DNA of 64,000 nt from Gymnopus androsaceus JB14. Lineage: Eukaryota > Basidiomycota > Agaricomycetes > Agaricales > Omphalotaceae. Of this stretch, positions 9,838 through 22,671 are shown piece after piece. Position 1 is the stretch's first letter. Each line of letters begins with the position of its first letter. The stretch lies in the NCBI GenBank assembly GCA_009733575.1, contig ML769387.1:660636-724635 (forward strand), given 5' to 3'. The notes beneath the pieces are model-generated. The model saw only the letters and a program-made list of their open reading frames with translations, was not told the origin of the DNA and ran no database searches. A program made the position numbers and the translations under genes.

Positions 9838-12158
9838 TGAGAGATCGCAGCTTCATCTAACGGGTCTCGTAGCCTAGTCTTTCTTGACCATGTAGAATCT
9901 TGCATTGTAGTATGTAGAATGTGGTGTAAACATACATAGGTGCTTCGTAGTTTGACTCAGACGCTGTTTAATAGTTACCGTCTAGTTGACTGGGGCCTTT
10001 TGGATCTCTTCCTACAATCTCAGATTGTGTGCATTTGACTCTTGAATCTCGCGAGCAACGCAACTCTAACTGGCATTAGAATTCACAATTCCCAATAAAT
10101 CACTAAGAAAGGAAAGGAAATCTCCCTGACTTGTAGATTTAGATACGTACTCACCACCATATCCAAAGGTCATCCGAGTTTGATTGACGAATCCATCCAT
10201 CCCTCTCAGTCTACTCCTTCTACCACGATACCGTGACATAAACGTTAACAAATTCAGAGAATCACAGTTAGAATCCCCTCCCCAAAAACACTCCTCCGAG
10301 AAAGAGAATTCCAACCCATCCGGGATCCCTTTTCGTCCCGCAAAGTAAGAAACAAGGACAAACCATGAAAGTTGAAATGAAACTGACGGACGGAAAAAGC
10401 AGCGAACCCAACGACAAAATCGCACTCAAGTCCAAAGAGTCGAAAAAAAGTGACGACTGACTTGGTGACACGGATGGAAATGATTACTGTGATGAAGGCA
10501 AGGGAACGGAGACACGCCAACTGCCAACGCAACAAATAAAAAATAAAAAGAGATAACCTCCTCTGGCCATCCACCGCCTCCAACGAAACATAACGGAAAC
10601 GGAGCGAGAGAGTCGTCAGAATTTCAACCTATTGGAGTCGTCTTCCACTCTGGCTCCTTTACCAACCAAGCAAGATTCCAAGCCATCCATCCATTCCTCC
10701 TTGCACCCCCCTCCGCCTGCTCCTGACATAATCTATTCCCACTTCACCGAGTCGCCGACCGCTTAACCCCTCCCTCCAGTAGGTGACAAAAAGGGATGAG
10801 GGATGAAAGAAGATATCAAAACAACCAAAATAAAAGCAAGCGCGAGAATGAACAAACGAGCGAACAAGTGACACATATAAGTCCCAAGAAAAGGAAAAGG
10901 AAAACATCACCTCAAATTTTAAACAACCGAAAAAAAACGAAACGTTCCCCGGCGCCTGAAACGATCATCTGTTTAATTCAAAGCCTCACTCGCATCCTCA
11001 AGAGGAGATAGAGTAGGAGCAACTGGGGATCCGGGAGGGAAGGACTTGGAGCAGGAAGTGTATGTAAGTGTGTAGGCCTGGGTGTGTGTATGCGTAGATC
11101 CGGATGAGCATGTATATATTGTGGAAGAGGAGTCCGTCCTAAGAAGGAACGAAGGGGTTACTAGTCGTGTTCACCTGTAAAGTAAATAGAATCGTCGAGT
11201 CCACAGAGCTCGAGGACTACCAGTAGCGTGGAAGTGAGAATAAAAGAATAAAAGACTCGCCTCAATATTCAACGAAACTATCCGAGACCTGATTTTGATA
11301 CGATCGTGGATCGCGATGAAAATCTCAGGAAGGATCTGATAATAGAAACCGGTAGCTACTCTGTAGATGACGTTCTAAAGACTACAGAAGGAGACTACCG
11401 TCTCGAGATGGTCGTGGTACAAGGTCAAAAGGGATGATGATATTAGCGCCTAAGTGCGGGGGTAAAGACCGTGGCGAAAGCTTATTGTTCGTTCCAAGTA
11501 GGATTCTAGGCAGATTCTAGGTGTAACCATTTCCAAGGACTGCTCCTGGGTGTATGCTTTTTTTTTAGCGGCCTCTACTTTTCTATCCTCACTTCATCAC
11601 TTCATCCTTCCAGCATCCACTTTTACCTCATTGAATCTTCCACATTCTATCGCTCCGCCGATACGTCTCGTCTAGAAATGCGATGGACCTACGGAGAAGT
11701 CTTCAATGAATTTGAACATAAGCTTAGTAGAACGAGCTCGATAAGCTGTTTCGCTCCAGGTGGGGTTGCAACTAGGGCTCATATACTTTGACCTTGGTGG
11801 TGAGGCTCGGTGAGGAGAGGAGAACGTAGATTTTAAACAGCTCTTGATACATCGGGGTTTTGTTTCGACTTTTTTCTCCTCTGATTTCGCTTACTTCCGA
11901 CGCTCGGGTCTACCTGCTTCACAATTTCTTGTATAGGTTTAAGGTTGTCAAATGACGGAACGAGCATAATGACACAAGTGGCAGTAGCAAGAACAATAAC
12001 AGTTCTGTTTCAGGATATATAACAGGAACGCCTCTTGGATCCCTCTGTTATTCGCTTCCAGTTGAGAATGCTATTGAATTGATGTTTCTCCGTTTCAATC
12101 GTGTGAGCCATTCATTTCATGAGCTTAAATAGCTGTGGAAGCAGGTTGAACGCGAGAA
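9838..12158. other. Gene-poor stretch between precursor 1 and the P450
   Basis: About 2.3 kb without a supportable gene. Open frames around 10066-10910 on the minus strand are low-complexity and lack motifs or splice support. The segment is CT/GA-rich in places (10250-10900). A TATA-like stretch (ATATATAAC) near 12014 may serve the P450 promoter. Confidence 0.45.
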
Positions 12159-14371
12159 ATGGCCGACACGTTCCCCACCTTGATAGCGACGTTTTTTGTA
12201 CTTGCGGTGCTCATCCTCTTCAGGAGAGCTTTTTCTGCTCCTAGGCTTAGCTTTCCTCCCGGTCCTCCCTCTAAACCATTGATTGGCAATATTATGCATG
12301 CACCTACATCGGGTGCAATTTGGGAAGTTTTCTCACAGTGGAAGGAAGTCTACGGTGAGTGTCACTGACTCTCCTCATGAGCCCTGTTTTTACCTCATGG
12401 TTTCCAGGTGACCTGGTCTTTCTCCATGGACTTGGGAACAATATACTTGTTGTGAACTCTTTGGAGACCACTAACGAGCTATTTGAAGGCCGTTGGAAGA
12501 CGTATTCGCATCGACCCCGTTTCACGGTTGTTGGGGAGCTCATGGGTACTGAAAAGGTGAAAATTCATGTCCTGGAATGCAATGTAATACTGAAGTATCT
12601 TTGATCTTTGTTGTATTTGGTGCAGTCTCCTGTGTTCATGCCCTATGGTGAGGAATGGAGAGAGAGCCGGAAGCTCATCAATATGGCGTTGAACCAGGGT
12701 GCAATTAAAAGGTACCATACAGTGCAGGAAGACATTGCTGCCTTGCTTAACAAGGACCTCCTTGAGAAACCGAATGATTTTATCAGTCATTTACGCTTGT
12801 ATGGGTCCTGTGTTTTATATTTAGTATTTATCTTGGCTAAGAAATTATTTAATAGGGCTGCCGGAAGGGTTGTTCTCTCTGTGACATATGGATTGTTTGC
12901 AGAGAACAGCCAAGATCAGGTAGGGTAAAGCCATTGCTACTAGAGCCTTTGTTAACCAATGTTGCAGTACATCAAAGATGCTGAAGAGGCTATGGATGTC
13001 ATTGGAAAAGGAATGGCACCTGGAACATTTCTCTGTGATTATTTCCCCATCAGTGAGTACTCAGTGTATTGATTTTCATATAAAGCTATCGCTAAACTAT
13101 CAAATGGACTATTCACAGTGAAGCACATACCAACTTGGATGCCTTTCCATTGGCGAAAGGAGGCAGAAAGGGGCCGGAAAGCAGTGAGACGCACAGTGGA
13201 GTTACCCTATTTTGCTGTCAAGAAGATGTTTTCAGAGAATTCTGCCCCACCTTCATTTACCATGGATCTTTTATCACTGGGTATAAATGATTTAAAATCT
13301 GAGGAGCAAGCAATGCTTGCAGCAAGTGCAATGTATGGTGGTAAGCTATATTTCTCTGCAGGGGAGTTTGAAAATGACATATTTTTATTCTCAGCTGGCA
13401 CGGAAACGGTCTGTATTTGGTCATGAAGTTCACAAGGTACAAGGCTAACCACTTTACTGATTAGACATTTGCCACAAGCTTGACATTTGTCTTAGCCATG
13501 GCAATGAACCAAGACATACAGAAGAAAGCACAGCTGGAGATTGACAGCATAATTGGAACAGATAGACTTCCCACTATTGCTGATGCACCACAACTTCCAT
13601 ATACAATGGCAGTTGTCAAGGAAACAATGAGGTGGCATCCTTCAGTTCCAATCTGTGGGTGGTCATCTGTCATTGACAGGCATGTTGGACTCATTGTACT
13701 TGTAGCTGTTCCGAGACAAACTTCAGAAGATGATGTCTTTAGGGGATATCATATTCCAAAGGTATGTGGATTTTTCATGTACCTTGTTGGTGACAATAAC
13801 TGAAGAGGCTGATTTTAAAATCTTGCATTAGAACACAATGGTCATCCCCAATGTTTGGTTAATAAAATTTCTCAAATACCTTGGAAATGCATTAATCAGT
13901 GTCTATCATAGGGCTATCTCACAAAACACCTCAAATCCGAACCAGTTTAATCCAGACAGGTTTCTCTATCAAAATGATTCTTTGAATATGATTGACCCCT
14001 CTAAATGGATATTTGGCATTGGAAGAAGGTGAGAGCCTGAAAGTCACTCAAACTTGTTGTGAAACTCTTTTAATTTGGGTCCAGGATCTGCCCAGGACGT
14101 TACCTTGCTGAGAATTCATTGATTGCAATTATTTGTGGTATTCTATCAGCCTTTGATATTCTACCACTGCAAAATGAGCCAATTCATCCGAAGTTCAGCC
14201 CAAAGCACATCAGGTATTCTTGTACAAATTCATAGACCCCACAATGCTGAGAGATGAAATTGTAGCTTTCCCGAAGTCTTTCCATGCCAAATACAACCTC
14301 GATCTTGTGGAAAAGTGGAATTAATACATAGTCGTTCTGCAGAGGCCAAGGTTCATTTACATGCAAAATAA
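12159..14371 (+). CDS. Cytochrome P450 monooxygenase
   Basis: Predicted 508 aa in 13 exons: 12159-12354, 12408-12556, 12626-12798, 12856-12919, 12968-13052, 13119-13340, 13395-13408, 13465-13654, 13706-13761, 13832-13857, 13912-14028, 14085-14213 and 14266-14371. It has an N-terminal membrane anchor (TLIATFFVLAVLILFRRAF), the hinge FPPGPPSKPLIGN, I-helix AGTETT, ExxR (ETMR) before WHPSVPI, FNPDRFL, and the heme loop FGIGRRICPGR split by an intron. The C-terminus FPCQIQPRS supports the last reading frame. The style matches Agaricomycete CYPs annotated as O-methylsterigmatocystin oxidoreductase-like. It would hydroxylate a lipophilic substrate at the ER with a P450 reductase. It lies 2.3 kb from precursor 1 and borders the transposon zone. 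Substrate unknown. Confidence 0.9.
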
Positions 14372-14957
14372 GTAATCATTAATTTTTGTAATTTTACATC
14401 TGTGGATCTTGCTATATTTGCTTCACGAGAATGAATACTTGCATTAGTTTCATTATCGTGTTTTTTATCATGTTGAAAGCAATCAATATCTTTAAAATGA
14501 CTGCCAGTGGCAATTATTAAGCCTATCATTGATGGCACTAGTATGGCCAGTGTATTACCTCTTGGAGATAGAGCTGTATCGGGCAATCAAGCCATACACT
14601 CTATCTGGTTCCATTTTTATTTAGTATATGTGCTTGATGCGCTGCTTGTTATTTTACACTATCTTCTTATCAGTAAATACGATGCATAGCCTAGATAATT
14701 CAACTTATCACTAGATTAGGTATATATTGTACAGTACTTCTGAATTTATTGCTTGTGCATTTGCTAAGGGCTTACTGCTATTAGACCAGAGTAAACTCAC
14801 CGTTTTGGACTTTATTCTAACACAAACACACAAAGCAACTGCCTACCATTTCTTCTCTTGCTCTTGCTGCCGCTGGTGAATCAATCGGCCACAACGATAT
14901 CCGCTGATTGCCTTTTTTGACAAACAATGATTTGACAAATGACCTCTGATCCCCGCT

Positions 14958-15798
14958 ATGTCCAACAACACATCCACTTGTTTCCCAAAGCTTAATGACA
15001 GCAACTATGCTTCCTGGTCCATCATGATGGAAGCGGAATTGATCTGTAAAAGCTTGTGGACCAGCATAGTTGAAATACTGGTTGATGTTGAGAAGAAACC
15101 TGGTGAGAAGAAGACTGACAATGAAATCAACACCAAATTTGAATTGGTGAAGTCAAAGTGTAAATCCAACAAGATGGCGCAGGCACATTCCAAGATGATC
15201 CACCATGTAGAGCCAGGACAGCTCTCACACATGACCTTGAAGGATCCAATGGAGATTTGGGAGAAGTTGAAGAATGTTCACAGGGGCCAAGGTTTTGCTA
15301 CAAGTCTGGCATTGAAACAAAAGTTTCTCACATCAAAGAAGGGAAGAAACCAGATGATGCAGGCATGGATTGGGAACATTCGGGGCCAAGATTTTGAGAT
15401 GGAGATGGCTGGAATTGATGTCAGTGAGCAGGATATAATTCTCACACTTACCCTTGGTCTTCCAAGTTCCCACGTCCTACAATGCCATCATCATTTCCTT
15501 TGATGGCATGGACCCTGACAAGCTCACTGTCAATGCTGTCATCACTTGCTTGCTTAATGAAGAAACTTGTCAATCTGGCAATTGCACAACCACTGCTGTT
15601 ACCCCTGTCACTTCTACTGAGGATGAGGCACTTGTTGCTGCTCCTGCTCCTTGCTGTCCCTGCTCCAACATCACTTGTTTCTTTTGCACCAAGAAGGGTC
15701 ACTACCATTCCAAGTGCCCTGATCACAAGGCCTGGGAGGCTGCCAGGAATTCTGGGGGTGCACAGAGCCCCAGACACAGATCTTGTATACAAAAATGA
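14958..15798 (+). pseudogene. Copia gag remnant
   Basis: The frame begins MSNNTSTCFPKLNDSNYASW, the usual start of Ty1/Copia gag proteins (substrate-binding DUF4219/UBN2 type), and continues with EIWEKLKNVHRGQG and MAGIDVSEQDIILTLTLGLPSS. Near 15465 the frame shifts by one; the second frame carries a CCHC zinc knuckle, CFFCTKKGHYHSKCP, at about 15675-15720. The body stops shortly after, at the edge of an inverted-repeat insertion. Frameshift and missing pol show it is dead. Confidence 0.75.
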
Positions 15799-16372
15799 TT
15801 ACAATTGTAGGTTTTACTTTATTCTACAAATTATTACAGTTGTAAATACCATCAATTACTATTATATCACTAGTACTGTATTCGGCGCGCAAACTTCGGG
15901 CCTGCCTCCGCTTCCCTCCCCTCCCTCGCTGCGCTCGGGGGGTCCCCCGGGCCGGGAAGTCGTCGGCAGGCACTCTAAAGCCTCATTTGCGCTTATTTCG
16001 ATAGGCGGAAACCCCTAACCCTAACCCCCCCAACCCCTAACCGCTAACCCAGCATGTTTGGCAATGCCGGACTAGCTCTCTTATGTTAGGGTTCACCCTC
16101 CGGGCGAACCCTAACGAGAGCTAGCCACGGCATTGCATAGAAAGAAAAAAAAAAAAACTTTAAATTGTACACATCAATGATTCGAACGTTCATCGACAGG
16201 TATGTAATTCATCACACATGGCTAATTTCGTAGCTGAGAATACCGCTTTACCATCAGGCGCATGTAAATTCCGTAATGTAATTTAACTACATTACATCAC
16301 TGTGGTTAGGCTGTATTAGGTGTATTACAAACTGTAGTAATTTGTAGAATAAGTTAAAACCGACAATTGTCA
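15798..16372. mobile_element. Inverted-repeat element with telomere-like core
   Basis: The segment 15801-15855 is closely similar to the reverse complement of 16312-16370 (shared core TTATTCTACAAATTA), giving terminal inverted repeats of roughly 55 bp. Between them lies a GC-rich stretch (15883-15960), a short array of CCCTAA-type repeats (16011-16050) and an imperfect hairpin (16058-16137) with arms GCAATGCC/GGCATTGC and AGCTCTC/GAGAGCT. No coding capacity was seen, so it is MITE-like. No clear target duplication was found. Confidence 0.6.
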
Positions 16373-16678
16373 TCATTTGTCAACAAGACTGGTGTCGTAG
16401 GTTGGTGCACATGCCACTGAAGAAGTTTTTTTATGCTGAATCCAATTGGCTGCCAATGGTGTGTGGTCTGACAGTGAAGATGTTGCTGTTTAGATGGATG
16501 AGGATGACAATTTGATATGTGCTCAACGATACACAATCAGATGACAATGAAATAGTTTGTTTTGACAATGACATCTCTGTACATTTTTTGATTTGACTGT
16601 TTTTATTTTCCTGTTTGTGTATGTCGTACATCTCGATTGTGGGGGTGTGTTGGAGATAGAGCTGTATTGGGCAATCAA

Positions 16679-17308
16679 TAGTGTGTGGCTCAGGTATGCC
16701 AGGTATGCCAGCTTTCCGGGTTGGGTTGGGTTGGGTCCAGCATATAACTGCGTTAAAACAGCGATTGTAAGCTCTCTGTAATGATTTGGGGACCAGGCAG
16801 GCATCTATGGTACTCAACAACATATTTTAAGATAGTGTTTATGCCTTGAAAACACTGTTTTCATTGCATTTTCAAGATTTGCAAGGTTTTTATAATAGAA
16901 ATGTTACCATCATCATGTTTGAATAACTGTTTTAAACCCTAACTAGATATCTGTATACATTTAGGGTATTTGAAGGTATTTTAACATTGGGTTTCCTTGG
17001 TTTTCAAGCATTTTTTGATATTTGCAAGGTTTTTAAATAGAAGTTTCAATGTAATTACAAGCAAACTAAAATTTTAAGTCCAATAAACACCTAATACAAT
17101 GTCTACAATGGGCCATCCATTATTTTTAATTCATGCAAATAAGTTCAGTGTAGTAAAATGAACAAAACAATCAAGATTCACCTAGAAAAAACCATAACCC
17201 AACCCGGACCTGGAGAAACCCGTACCCGGCTGACTGGGTCCAGGTGCAGTACTGGGTCCGGGTTGGGTTAACCTTTGGGGTACCCAACCCAACCCAAGCC
17301 ACACACTA
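16679..17308. mobile_element. hAT-like MITE inside the Copia LTR
   Basis: The 630-bp segment begins TAGTGTGTGGCT and ends AGCCACACACTA, a 12-bp perfect terminal inverted repeat with the T-A-G-x-G start common in hAT elements. It is flanked by GCAATCAA (16671-16678) and GCAATTGA (17309-17316), an 8-bp target duplication with two differences. The first LTR copy at 14580 reads straight through this site (GCAATCAAGCC), which supports insertion. Subterminal GGGTTGGGTTGGG and its complement add a further inverted repeat. No transposase is encoded. Confidence 0.75.
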
Positions 17309-18104
17309 GCAATTGAGCCATATGCTCTATCTGGTTCCATTTTTATTTGTATTCTTGCTGTAGTGTCAGGCCTTATCTCATTTCCAGACACTCCCTGTGC
17401 TTGATAACCACCTGCTAATGTTTCCCACACTTGTTAACTGTCTGCAGATATCTCCTGCACTCATTTATCCTGCCTGCCGGGCACTCTCTACATATGATTA
17501 CCAGTTATCCTGCCTTCCAGGTGCCTCCTGTGTTAGAAATAAAAATGGAGTTTAATGATTGTGTAGCTGTTTGACCTCGACTGGGCCCTGAGGCAAACGG
17601 GTAAGGTACATGAGTAACTACATACTGTATTTATACCTGTAAGAATGACTATGTCATAGTGCATATAACAGGAAAGTGGGCACTATGTGAATATCTGTGG
17701 CTACTATGCATACAGCAAAGTGGCTACTGTGAGTATATGCATGGATACTATGGGTGTATGCGCAAATATCTCCTGTGATATCATAAATTCATAAGTATGT
17801 TGTAATGTGGGCTAAAATAGATTTTCTGTAAATTCCAACATCCTGCACTTGATAACTATCCATCAGGCCCTCCCAACAACTTACACAGCCTCCCTACAGT
17901 ATATAAGTAGATACCCCTAGTCCATGTACCCTAGTCTGTTATTACTGCTGTTACTGTTGTTACCAAATCAATCCCATTTTGCTTCTGTCTCTGTCTCTGT
18001 CTCTCTTTTTTGTCTGTTCCAACCTGTTTGAAGGCTCACTGTCATCTGCATTGACTGTGAGGCTCCATCCACAGATCCCAAATCTACTTTGAACATCAAC
18101 ACAA

Positions 18105-18253
18105 CATCAGCAAAACCTGTATGGTTGATAAGGTATCTTAATACATTCTGGAGCAAGGGTAACAGCTCCAGAGCGCTTCAGAGCAGTTTGATGGCTTTTT
18201 GACAGCTGTCAGTGCTCTGGAGCATTCTGGAGTACATACAGGTTTTGCTGATG
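18105..18253. repeat. Small inverted-repeat element
   Basis: Perfect 19-bp inverted repeats, CATCAGCAAAACCTGTATG at 18105-18123 and its complement at 18235-18253, enclose a 111-bp segment that itself contains GCTCCAGAGCG/GTGCTCTGGAGC palindromic runs. Probably a tiny non-autonomous element. Confidence 0.5.
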
Positions 18254-18333
18254 AACCTCCTTGGGACTGGAATCTTGATGCATACTGGTCTAATTTGAAA
18301 GATATTGAAGAAGAAACCAAATTGAATCCTATT

Positions 18334-18878
18334 CCTATGGTGCAAATCACTTAGTCATCACAACTTTTGTGCAGTCACCAATTTGGTCATGGAACGGATC
18401 CTATAGTTAGCGCTCATGACTAATATACACATTTAACAATTTTTTTCTGAAGTTTAAGGCAAACATGCCTCTTGTGATGGCTTCAGTTAAAATAGAGACA
18501 ATTTGGCAATGGGAACACTGGGTATATCATTGGATTGATGCATATTGGGATGGTCTTGGGGTCAAGGAGGCTCAGCAGAGGGTGAATGATATCAGCAAAA
18601 CAGTATTACTCTCATCATCATGTTCCTGAGGGTCTTGCTCATAGTTTTGACCAGTAAACCAGTAATGTAAATTACTATATATGTACATAGCACAGCCACT
18701 CGCCAATTTGAGAAGTTCATCTTTTTTTCCTGCAACACTACAGCTTATCCCTCTGACAGAAACATACCTCCCTATAGGTGCTTTAATTCTGTCAGAGAGA
18801 TAAGTGATGTTTATACACTATCCTCAGTAGCATACCACTGCACAAAAGTTGCAGTGACTAAGTGATTTGCACCATAGG
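18334..18878. mobile_element. MITE with terminal inverted repeats of about 45 bp
   Basis: The sequence from 18334 (CCTATGGTGCAAATCACTTA onward) recurs as its reverse complement ending at 18878, with a few mismatches, over about 45 bp. The 545-bp element has no open frame of note and contains a second hairpin (TTATCCCTCTGACAGAA near 18745 and TTCTGTCAGAGAGATAA near 18787). A target duplication is not clear. Confidence 0.6.
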
Positions 18879-21800
18879 AGGAAAGGTGTCTGCAACCACC
18901 CTTTGATATTGATCAGGGTGAAATATTGAGAAATCCATGATGGAATATCCAGTCTATCAATGATGTTTTTCACAATCTGTTATTCTGTTGTTCATTGTTC
19001 ATCAAGTCACCAGTCCTTCAAGCTCAGATCTTTCTCCTCTAGCCCAGTTACAGCCTTAAGAATACTGTCTAAGTCAGATTCTATGTAGTCTATAGCAAAT
19101 CACCCCAAGCCTGACTATCGCTCAGCCACAGTCAACATCTTAACTCTGAAACCTGATGTGTTCCCGAGGGCCAACATCCATAAGTATATACCTGAACACA
19201 TTGGCATATATTCTTTAAAACAATTTTTTCTTTCCTTGCTTTGACTTTACGCTGGCCCAGGTTGATACAAATGAAAATTCTTGCCTGGCTACTCCATAAA
19301 AGTCATGTCTATGCTTTCTCTCTCGGTATTCCGCTCAATCCTGTAGCAAATATTTCATTTCCCGTGGTCTGGGAATGAGTCTCTACCGATCCTACTGGTT
19401 TTTTGCTAGATCACCAGTGGAAAAACCCTTCAACAAATGAGTTTACTGGAGGTGGTATCTTTGCAGAGATAAACGGAGCTCTGGGGCAGTCACTTAATCC
19501 CCAAACAGTAGCTCTACGGGTTACAGAGTCTGGGTATTTTCTTGTTATGGACCTTTGCGGTTCAATGTACTGACTATTTCACACAGGACATTTATTATGT
19601 TCAGACTCGTAATAAAGTTAGTCAATTTCTATTCATGTCACCTTGTACCCTCATTGCTCTCTAAAGGTCTAGCACTACAAGCATATTCTACACAAGTTCA
19701 ACCTTCACTGTCCTTCATCGGCAAAAGTGGGCCAATGTGGCACCAGAGATGTAAGCCCTATATAATGCCTTACCCTGCCGGGTAACGGGTTACACTGGGA
19801 CAAAACATGGGTTTTTTTAGGGGATTCTTGTTGTAAACTAGTTTTAGGCCAACTTTTCTGGAAAATATTGGCTTGAAATGATTTCAGGAGAATAAATCGG
19901 GAATAAATTGAAAATGGGGTGTATTTCAGTATACTACAGTGCAATCTAGACCAACTGAACTCACAGAATAGTTTTGAGTAGTTCACCCCACTTTAGCACC
20001 CAACAGCCTTCACATGTACCCAGTGAAAGGTGCCCACAGTTCAACTTTTGTTAACTTGAAGTTTCACTTCTTCCTCATGTTTCTCATCACTGTAAATCTC
20101 AGTCCTTTACCATAGCATAAAGAATTTTCTGCGAACTATGAGTGGTGTTTGATTCTCAATGTATTGTTCAGTTGCAACTTAATGCAACTTAATACCAATT
20201 TATTGTCCAGCCCACAAATTATACCAATTAAGTATTAGCAATTTATTGTCTGAAATGCAATTCAGGACAACTTAATGTCTTATACTGCATTACATCCGTA
20301 ACCAATTCCTAATGAAAGCTTGTGAGATACAAATTGAGTGAATGTTTTAGCCATTTATCATAAATCAGTACATTAAATTATGATGCGGCATTGGCTCACT
20401 TTTGCTGATGTTACTAGTCCGTTAGCTGCCAATACTGTTCTTCCAATAACTGGCACACTGTACATATGTATAGGTCAATGGACCGGATTTTCCAATAAAT
20501 TGATTCTACAATTGCAGATATCTGGGCACATCGTTTCCTGCCATCTCGGCGTCTTCAGGCACAAGTTCCCCTGTGGCAACATCACTTTAGTTAGCCTCCT
20601 CCCCTTCGGCTATCATCTCATCTTCCTCAGATGTTTTCACTTACCCCAGTGGGTTTCTGCTGCCCCCTCAAAGAGCAGCTCATCTAGGTACGTTGCTTAC
20701 TATAGGTGCCCTAGAAATGCAAATTGTAGAAAAAATCCTTTCTCCTGCCCTCAATTTTGAATCATTTCCCTTGAGAATTATACTGTGTACAGCTTGATCA
20801 TATTTTCAAAGGACTGTCTATTCAGAATTTTAAGCCATGCAGTAGAAAGAATTCAGGATTTTCAAAAGTGCTGAAAACCATGGTTGCACGCAGCGTGACT
20901 TTTGAAAATGAATTGATTTTGAGAGTAATAAAAAAAAAATTGGACAGCTTAGCAGTCTGAATGGTATCAAGATATGTTGGCTACTGGTAGATTGGATGGC
21001 TTGATGTAGTCAGAAAGCGCAAGGAAAGCCTTAGAGTTTACCGAGGTTCAGAAAGTCGAGGGTTTTGAGCATGTTTCGGCATCAATGGCACCATGACTTT
21101 ACCACTCAAGTCACCGGATGTCACGTTTGCACTTCCCTGCTATTTTGGAGGTCATTGTCGGCACCTTCTGGCACCAGCTCAACTCAAAATGTTCTGAGGA
21201 CAGTCATTAAGAGAATAGGTAGCTACTCTGAAAATCTTAGAGCTCCCGGATAAGAATTAAACAAGTTTTTCTATACCAACATTTTGATTCGCATTACTAG
21301 GTTAGGAAATTTAAACTCACCCGGACAAACCGGTTATCCGGGCCGGCGCACCACCAACCAGATTTCGAGTCGTAGCACTTATTTTAGGTGTATTACTTAT
21401 AATTATAATGATAAATACATGACCAATATTGACTATACTGAGGATGAATGTCAAAAATTAAGGTGTGTAGTGAAAGAAGCCCGCCGCAGGCGAAAAGGCA
21501 CCATGCGGTGGGGAAAGCCTGCTGCAGGCGAAAGCACCATGCAGTGGGCCCTAGCGGCGAGCGTGCCCGCTGCAACAGTTCATGTAAAAAATAGTTCAAC
21601 ATTGTGCTGCAATGATTGCATGCAAGAGCTTCAAGAATATTAGACATGTCAAGTATCTACATGCACAAGCACAGATTCAGACATCACAAAAAACTCATTT
21701 TCAGACTGAAGATGATCATTTTAATAAAATTTACTTTTAAGTAGTACTTTTAATAGTAGTTCTTGTTGTAGTAGTCAATAAGTAGTACTGAAGCCCCACC

Positions 21801-22671
21801 AACTGAATGTGCAAAACAGCGGGTGCTTATTTTTCATCCGGGTGGGTTTTGCTTCCTTAGGTTAGCTATAGTATAATTCATGCATCTCTAAAATTTAAAT
21901 CAATTGAATAATCTCAGCCACTCTGCAGATACAGTTGCAATCGTAGGAGGTATTATCGGACAACGGAGGTGTTGTCGTCAGCTCCATCATCGCAGTCGCT
22001 ACTGATATCCGGACGGCGTTCACGACGCAATGCATCAAACAATGTAGCAGTAGGCCATAGTAAATTTCACTTGGATGGAGCTTCGGATTTCTTTCCTTCC
22101 AAGTGCATACCTCCTCCTGCTCTCCTTGATGTCTCTTCAAGTTCGCAGAGGGAGTTCCAACCGATGCGAGGATCAGTTTCCCCAGTCACATGACCTCAAA
22201 GCCTGAGTTGGACAATAAGCTGGGTGCACTCTGTTCAGTGTAGAGTAGAGGTATGGGAATCATACAAGTTGTATGTTCCCATACATACATAGAATTGTGG
22301 TTTGGCTGGGGCTTGGCCCTCATGGGTGGGCAAAAAAGAACAACCACACGCTGGCTAAGTCCGGAACATCAGAGACGCTGGAAATGTTTACTAGAGCAGG
22401 ACTTTCCACAGATAGGAAAGGACAACAGGCTACACTACTGGATTGTGCCCTGACATAAACATGGGATGGGTGGGTTGGGAGACTCAAAAAACCAATGTAA
22501 AATTGGCGGCGATGAGAGTCAGGATCAAGACAACTGAGCGCCTAGATGCCGAGTCTCTCACCGTGCTCAGCTTATCCTCTGATAAGCGCGCCTTGCTAGC
22601 TTATTGCGGAACACACTTGCCAACTTGAAGGGGATATTACTCAGATTCTTCGTTTGACTTCGCTAATAATA
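18879..22671. other. Decayed repeat-rich stretch
   Basis: AT-rich DNA without a supportable gene. Degenerate inverted ends may be present: CTAGGTTAGGAAATTT...CACCCGG near 21298 resembles the reverse complement of sequence near 21835-21870. GCCGCAGGCGAAAAGGCACC and GCTGCAGGCGAAAGCACC near 21483 and 21521 are imperfect direct repeats. Most of this is likely old transposon debris. Confidence 0.4.

Larger units (their letters stand above)
14560..18020 (+). mobile_element. Degenerate Copia LTR retrotransposon with nested insertions
   Basis: The start of an LTR-like sequence (TTGGAGATAGAGCTGTAT) appears near 14562 and again at 16650, where it follows a purine-rich tract (GTGGGGGTG) as expected for a 3' LTR at 16648. 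The match resumes after a nested element at 17317 (CTCTATCTGGTTCC) and then diverges. A gag-like frame lies between the copies, but no protease, integrase or reverse transcriptase could be seen, so the body is deleted. The right limit is approximate; a promoter-like ATATAAG at about 17901 and a TCTG/TCTC run near 17984-18005 are probably LTR sequence. Confidence 0.55.

Noticed and set aside
10066..10910. Overlapping minus-strand open frames of 80-120 aa
   Set aside because: Low-complexity, F/S/R-rich translations in several frames at once, no motif and no splice signals; a compositional artefact.
16175..16262. tRNA-like sequence on the minus strand (TTCGAAT loop and GGTAAAGCGG)
   Set aside because: The T-stem has mismatches, the acceptor stem does not pair and the segment lies inside a transposable element.
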